From Magnetococcales bacterium (lineage in GTDB: Bacteria > Pseudomonadota > Magnetococcia > Magnetococcales > JADFWU01), in NCBI GenBank assembly GCA_015234045.1, contig JADFWU010000029.1:1-39528 (forward strand): a DNA stretch of 39,528 bases. Reading direction: 5' to 3'. Every line of letters begins with the position of its first letter. Within the stretch, counting starts at the first letter, position 1. The notes below the pieces were generated by a model. It was not told where the DNA came from, made no database searches, and worked only from the letters and a program-made list of their open reading frames with translations. The position numbers and the translations under genes are program-made. Positions 35,717 through 39,528 of the stretch are shown here, in pieces.

Positions 35717-37347
35717 GGTGATGAAATGGGTAGAATCGTATCTTTATTACACGCTTCGTCCAGGTCTGGGTAGTTGGTGGTGTAGTGCAGTCCTCGGCTC
35801 TCTTTGCGATTCAGAGCGGAGCGAATGATCAATTCAGCGACTACGGCAATATTGCGGAGTTCCACCAAATCCTGCGTGATTTTACAATTCCAATAATATT
35901 GGTTGATCTCCTGGCGCAACATTTCAATGCGGCGTCTTGCGCGAGCCAAGCGGTGATCAGAGCGCACAATACCTACGTAGTTCCACATAAATCGCCGGAT
36001 TTCATCCCAATCATGGGAGATCAATACCGCCTCTTCACAGGGTGTGGTATCAAAGCTATCCCAAAGAGGGATGCTCTCCAGCGGTCTTTTTGGTGTTTCT
36101 TGTAGGTGGCGAACGATATCCTTATAGGCCGCTTCGGAGAATACCAGACACTCCAACAAGCTGTTGGAAGCCAGACGGCAGGCACCGTGTAAACCAGTAT
36201 GGGCTGTCTCTCCGATGGCATACAGGCCATGGATATCGGTTTTTGCAGAGAGATGGGTAACGATACCGCCACAGGTATAGTGTGCAGCGGGCACCACGGG
36301 AATAGGCTCCTTGGTCATGTCGATGCCCAGGGACGCGCATTTCTCAAAGATGGTTGGAAAGTGGGATTTTATGAATTCCGCACCTTTGTGCGTGATGTCG
36401 AGAAAAACGCAATCATCACCGGTACGTTTCATCTCAAAATCAATGGCGCGAGCGACGATATCGCGCGGGGCTAACTCTCCCCGAGGATCGTGGCGTTGCA
36501 TGAACGCTTCACCATTTGCCAAAATCAGGCGACCACCTTCACCGCGCACGGCCTCTGAAACCAGAAATGATTTGGCTTGAGGATGAAACAGGCAGGTGGG
36601 ATGAAACTGGATAAACTCCATGTTGGCAACACGACAGCCAGCCCGATAAGCCATGGCAATGCCATCTCCGGTGGCGATATCGGGGTTGGATGTGTACAGG
36701 TAGACTTTACCTGCGCCACCCGTGGCTAAAATGACAAACCGCGCTCGAAATGTGTTAACCTGGCCGGTCTTAATATCAAGAACATGACCACCCAGACAGC
36801 GATTTGGTTGGCCGGGCAGATATTGTCCTAATTTATGGGACGTAACCAGATCAATAGAGATCTGATTTTGAATGAGTTGAATGTCAGGGTGTTTTTTGAC
36901 TTGTTGGAGCAGTGTTTCCACAACAGTCTTGCCGGTAGCATCGGCGTTATGGATAACCCGGCGTGCTGAATGGCCGCCTTCACGGGTGAGGTGGTATGCC
37001 TCGTGGTTCTGTTCGTCTTTAGTGAATGAGACACCCAGGTCGATAAGGTGTTGAATGGCCTTTTGACCATTTTTGACCACGAAGCGAACGGTATCAGTAT
37101 TGCAAAGACCAACACCGGCTGTGTGTGTGTCCGCTTCATGGGATTTTCGCCGATCATCTGGATTTAATACAGCAGCGATTCCACCTTGTGCATAGCGGCT
37201 ATTGGACTCACAGGCTTCGGCTTTGCTCAGTAGTACAACGGAACCGTGCTCTGACAAACGCAGGGCTATATCCATCCCGGCCAGTCCAGCACCGATTACG
37301 AGAAAGTCTGAGAAATTTAATGGTTTTTCAGGATGATTCAGAATCAC
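35713..37347 (-). CDS. nadB: L-aspartate oxidase
   Basis: A flavoenzyme of 544 residues that oxidises L-aspartate to iminoaspartate, the first step of de novo NAD synthesis. It shows the FAD-binding VIGAGLAGMDIALRL near residue 17, SRYAQGGIAAVL, the family signature HLTREGGHSARRVIHNADATG, EFIQFHPTCL, PRDIVARAID, AAHYTCGGI and GETAHTGLHGACRLASNSLLE near the end of the FAD domain. A helical C-terminal domain follows, as in the succinate dehydrogenase/fumarate reductase flavoprotein superfamily. The length is normal. nadA and nadC are not in the window. The gene is divergent from rpoE, with 247 bases between them. Confidence 0.97.
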   Translation of the reverse strand: MILNHPEKPLNFSDFLVIGAGLAGMDIALRLSEHGSVVLLSKAEACESNSRYAQGGIAAVLNPDDRRKSHEADTHTAGVGLCNTDTVRFVVKNGQKAIQHLIDLGVSFTKDEQNHEAYHLTREGGHSARRVIHNADATGKTVVETLLQQVKKHPDIQLIQNQISIDLVTSHKLGQYLPGQPNRCLGGHVLDIKTGQVNTFRARFVILATGGAGKVYLYTSNPDIATGDGIAMAYRAGCRVANMEFIQFHPTCLFHPQAKSFLVSEAVRGEGGRLILANGEAFMQRHDPRGELAPRDIVARAIDFEMKRTGDDCVFLDITHKGAEFIKSHFPTIFEKCASLGIDMTKEPIPVVPAAHYTCGGIVTHLSAKTDIHGLYAIGETAHTGLHGACRLASNSLLECLVFSEAAYKDIVRHLQETPKRPLESIPLWDSFDTTPCEEAVLISHDWDEIRRFMWNYVGIVRSDHRLARARRRIEMLRQEINQYYWNCKITQDLVELRNIAVVAELIIRSALNRKESRGLHYTTNYPDLDEACNKDTILPISSP

Positions 37348-37380
37348 AGTACAACCCTGTCATGCGTATTGAAAGAGGAT

Positions 37381-37386
37381 ATTATA
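37381..37386 (-). promoter_or_regulatory. Probable -10 element of the nadB operon promoter
   Basis: On the - strand a perfect TATAAT stands 33 bases before the nadB start codon, predicting a start near 37374 and a short leader. The -35 region 17 bases upstream (AATTTT) is poor, so an activator or another spacing may be used. Confidence 0.5.
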
Positions 37387-37517
37387 ACGCTATTATGAAC
37401 CTTAAAATTCCATCCGTCACTTATTCGCAGTTGGCCCACGCGGTAAGAAAGTGTAGATTATAGTGTCAGCTTTCACGGTGTCGGTGTGAAATTGTATTAA
37501 ATCATCGTGTGATCCGG

Positions 37518-37546
37518 TGAACTTTTTGCTTTTTAATGGTGTCAAT
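37518..37546 (+). promoter_or_regulatory. Sigma-E-type autoregulatory promoter before rpoE
   Basis: TGAACTT (37518-37524) and GTCAAT (37541-37546), separated by 16 bases, match the sigma-E consensus GGAACTT-N16-GTCAAA with one mismatch in each element. Transcription would begin near 37553, about 42 bases before the rpoE start. This supports positive autoregulation as known for rpoE in E. coli. Confidence 0.7.
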
Positions 37547-37594
37547 AATGGTGTCCAGTCTATCGTTTGCACTGGTCAATGAATTTGGAGCCGA

Positions 37595-38191
37595 ATGGTG
37601 AGTGACGCAGATCGTTTACTCATCAATAAGGTTAAAGAAGGCGATACCAAGGCCTTTGAACTCCTGGTGCGTAAGTACCAGGGGCGCGTGGCCTCGGTCA
37701 TTTCCCGGACAGTTCAAGATCCTGCCAAGGTGCAGGATTTGACTCAGGAAGCATTTCTCAAGGCTTATCGTGCCTTGGCAAACTTTCGAGGGGATTCCGC
37801 CTTTTATACATGGCTGTTCCGTATCGCGGTCAATACAGCCAAAAACCACGTGATGTCTGCGGGACGAGGCGTGCCGGTCAACGATATTGAGTATGAAAAA
37901 GCGGACCGTATCGCTACGCAGTTGCAAGACCACGATACACCGGAGAGACAAGTCCTCCGGGGTGAAATGTTGAAGAACCTGCAAGCGGTGATCAACGGTT
38001 TGCCCGATGCAATGAAGGAAGCTATTATCCTCCGCGATCTTGAGGGAAAGACATATGAGGAGATCGCCCAGGAAGTAAGCTGCCCAATCGGCACTGTGCG
38101 TTCACGAATCTTTCGTGGCCGACAAGAGATCATCGAAAAAATGCAGGGTTATCTGAAATCTGGAAATGGCCAGGGCCAAGCTGCCCACTGA
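37595..38191 (+). CDS. rpoE: RNA polymerase sigma factor RpoE (ECF sigma-24)
   Basis: A 198-residue ECF sigma factor directing the envelope-stress response. Region 2 (about 12-85) contains DLTQEAFLKAYRALANF, RGDSAFYTWLFRIAVNTAKNH, nearly as in E. coli RpoE. Region 4 (about 130-185) contains LEGKTYEEIAQEV, CPIGTVRSRIFRGR for -35 recognition. The gene is preceded by its own sigma-E-like promoter and followed after 65 bases by the anti-sigma gene. GGAG ends four bases before the ATG; a GTG one codon later would have the better spacing, so the start may be off by one residue. Confidence 0.96.
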   Translation: MVSDADRLLINKVKEGDTKAFELLVRKYQGRVASVISRTVQDPAKVQDLTQEAFLKAYRALANFRGDSAFYTWLFRIAVNTAKNHVMSAGRGVPVNDIEYEKADRIATQLQDHDTPERQVLRGEMLKNLQAVINGLPDAMKEAIILRDLEGKTYEEIAQEVSCPIGTVRSRIFRGRQEIIEKMQGYLKSGNGQGQAAH

Positions 38192-38256
38192 TTTCTCACT
38201 GTGTTTTGAACAAACCTGTTGAGAATTTGGTTTAACGGAAAGAAAGGGGGTGTTTC

Positions 38257-38637
38257 ATGAGCTGTAATCCGGAACTGGTGTCAGCCTATCTGGATGGCGA
38301 GGTGGAGGATATTCTTGCCAAACCGCTCACTGACCACCTTCTCAAGTGCGATCATTGCCAACAAATGTTGGCGCGGTTAGCAAGAATAAAAGACTCAATC
38401 GCTGAAAACTTCCAACTACCTGATCCCGAAGGGCTCACGTCTTCGGTTATGTCTGCTCTGGACGCTTCTGTGACGACTACTGAAAAAAGCCGTCCCAGTT
38501 TGGTCCGTTACGGTATTCCGGCTGCTTTGACTGCTGCTGCTATCGTTGGTTTTTCCCAATTCGGGGGGAACGATGAGGCGGGTAAGAAGCAGGAGAGCCA
38601 GAATATTAACAACGAGTTGAAAAAGTTGGGTAAGTAG
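38257..38637 (+). CDS. rseA: Zinc-binding anti-sigma factor, RseA-like
   Basis: A 126-residue single-pass membrane anti-sigma factor. The N-terminal cytoplasmic domain has the SAYLDGEV start typical of anti-sigma factors and H27-x3-C31-x2-C34, the zinc-binding ZAS pattern that E. coli RseA lacks. A transmembrane segment lies at about 84-102 (GIPAALTAAAIVGFSQF). Only about 25 residues follow it, ending in a Lys/Asn-rich tail, so the periplasmic part is much shorter than in E. coli RseA (about 216 residues in all). It should bind RpoE and release it after proteolysis or zinc loss; which signal applies is unknown. GAAAGGGGG precedes the ATG. Confidence 0.85.
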   Translation: MSCNPELVSAYLDGEVEDILAKPLTDHLLKCDHCQQMLARLARIKDSIAENFQLPDPEGLTSSVMSALDASVTTTEKSRPSLVRYGIPAALTAAAIVGFSQFGGNDEAGKKQESQNINNELKKLGK

Positions 38638-38683
38638 CAGGGCGTTATTGCCACTGTGGATGGTGGTGGGGTCATGTATTGAA

Positions 38684-38718
38684 GAAAAAAAGCCCTTGTG
38701 ATTCTGGGCTTTTTTCTT
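38684..38718 (+). terminator. Intrinsic terminator after rseA
   Basis: GAAAAAAAGCCC and GGGCTTTTTTC form a hairpin around TTGTGATTCT, followed by TTTT. It stands 47 bases after the rseA stop. The rest of the 318-base gap to rseC holds no gene I can support; an rseC promoter should lie between 38720 and 38940. Confidence 0.8.
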
Positions 38719-38955
38719 TTTTGGTGTTTTTTTTGCTAAACCAATACTGATGGCTTTTGAGAATTTAAATAGATGGCTGTGTCTGGCTTGATGTCTGAGT
38801 TCACAGCTAGAGGATGAAATCTCCTCTTTTTCAATAGGTAAGCGCCATTGAAAGACGTTTGCTAGGTATTGAAACGGCTTTCCGACCAACATTGATCCAT
38901 ATGATGGAATTCCTTGAAGGGGTTCTATGGATCACAGTCTGGGGAGGATGAGGCC

Positions 38956-39450
38956 ATGATGCGTGAAGAAGGACGCGTTGTAGCACTGGACGGGGCGTTT
39001 GCCATCGTTCGTAGTGGTCGTAAAAGCGCGTGTGGCTCTTGCCACGCTGAAAGCAGTTGTAGCACGCTTTCCGGTGGGCGCAACAATAATGAAGCTGAGA
39101 TTCGGGCTCATAATGCTATTAATGCCGAGGTGGGTGATCGGGTGGTTCTGGAGTTGAGAGAGGGTCAGTTCCTCAAAGCCGCTTCACTGACCTATGGAAT
39201 GCCACTAGTGAGCTTTTTTGTCGTGGGCATTGGTGTTAGGGCGCTTCTTCAGTCCATGGGGTATATGGAAGCTTCAGAGGGGTTGGGTGCCTTGGCTGGT
39301 CTTTTGAGCTTGGTGGGTAGTCTGGTTTGGTTGCGAGGCTACAATCGTCGCATTGAGAATGATTTGAGCCAGCAAGCGGTGGTTGCTTCTTTGGTGCCAG
39401 ATCGTGCTATCAATGTTCAGCCTGTCAAATTTCCCAGCTGCTCAGTATAG
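38956..39450 (+). CDS. rseC: RseC/SoxR-reducing-complex family membrane protein
   Basis: A 164-residue inner-membrane protein of the RseC/RnfH-associated family, which in E. coli modulates sigma-E and helps reset SoxR. The N-terminal cytoplasmic part has C26-x2-C29-x5-C35, the cysteine cluster expected of the family. Two transmembrane helices follow (about 77-100 and 110-130), then RGYNRR and a short tail. An ATG pair lies at 38956 and 38959; GGGAGG eight bases before the first supports it. The frame is also open from an ATG at 38914 without a good ribosome binding site. It is separated from rseA by a terminator, so it probably has its own promoter. Confidence 0.9.
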   Translation: MMREEGRVVALDGAFAIVRSGRKSACGSCHAESSCSTLSGGRNNNEAEIRAHNAINAEVGDRVVLELREGQFLKAASLTYGMPLVSFFVVGIGVRALLQSMGYMEASEGLGALAGLLSLVGSLVWLRGYNRRIENDLSQQAVVASLVPDRAINVQPVKFPSCSV

Positions 39451-39528
39451 TGGTTTCGTCTAAAATTTGAACAATCAGCCGTTCCAGCCCTGGTGATATT
39501 TTTGCTCTGATGATCTGCTTCGCATATC

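Noticed and set aside
38416-38892. 158-codon minus-strand ORF between rseA and rseC
   Set aside because: It overlaps the rseA coding region and the terminator hairpin antisense and shows no protein features.

Overview
The window looks like chromosome of a Gram-negative member of the Pseudomonadota. The strongest clue is nadB placed divergently from rpoE-rseA-rseC, an arrangement best known in gammaproteobacteria. The very long secreted repeat protein and the dense set of PAS-type sensor genes also fit free-living or magnetotactic marine proteobacteria. This placement is an inference from gene order and protein resemblance; no rRNA is present to test it. There is no CRISPR array and no recognisable transposase gene.

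Region 1 (1-12900) is one open frame of about 4300 codons that runs off the left edge. It is the C-terminal part of a giant exported, probably calcium-binding protein. Its modules are cadherin/Ig-like domains, an FG-GAP propeller region interrupted by a discoidin (F5/8 type C) domain, eight LamG-like domains, a short RTX nonapeptide block and a C-terminal EF-hand-like domain typical of type I secreted proteins. Region 2 (13096-14406) is a RhlE-type DEAD-box RNA helicase with a TTG start.

Region 3 (14797-28611) is a signal-transduction island of seven genes: an excisionase-type HTH fused to a receiver, a PAS-GGDEF-EAL protein, two related histidine kinases (one membrane-bound with a CACHE-like sensor, one with an N-terminal receiver), an Rcp1-like single-domain receiver, a convergent CheB-CheR-PAS fusion, and a hybrid kinase with HisKA, ATPase, receiver and HPt. 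The PAS-GGDEF-EAL protein and the hybrid kinase share a paralogous N-terminal sensor module, so similar inputs may feed both c-di-GMP turnover and a phosphorelay. No chemoreceptor gene is present.

Region 4 (28640-30730) holds a bidirectional terminator, tRNA-Lys(CUU) with its own promoter, a small double-CDGSH iron-sulfur protein, a LuxR-type regulator with altered ligand-pocket residues, and about 700 bases of palindromes, a strong terminator and unexplained sequence.

Region 5 (minus strand, 33162 to 30729) is a probable operon of a multi-repeat DUF350-like membrane protein, an unknown membrane-anchored protein and a small unknown protein. Region 6 (minus strand, 37347 to 33250) is a translationally coupled operon: nadB, an unknown 358-residue protein, and a 465-residue protein with a conserved arylamine N-acetyltransferase-like Cys-His-Asp triad. 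The coupling of nadB to these two proteins is the most novel-looking arrangement in the window.

Region 7 (37518-39450) is the envelope-stress module: a sigma-E-like promoter, rpoE, a zinc-binding anti-sigma factor (rseA-like), a terminator and rseC. There is no rseB between rseA and rseC.
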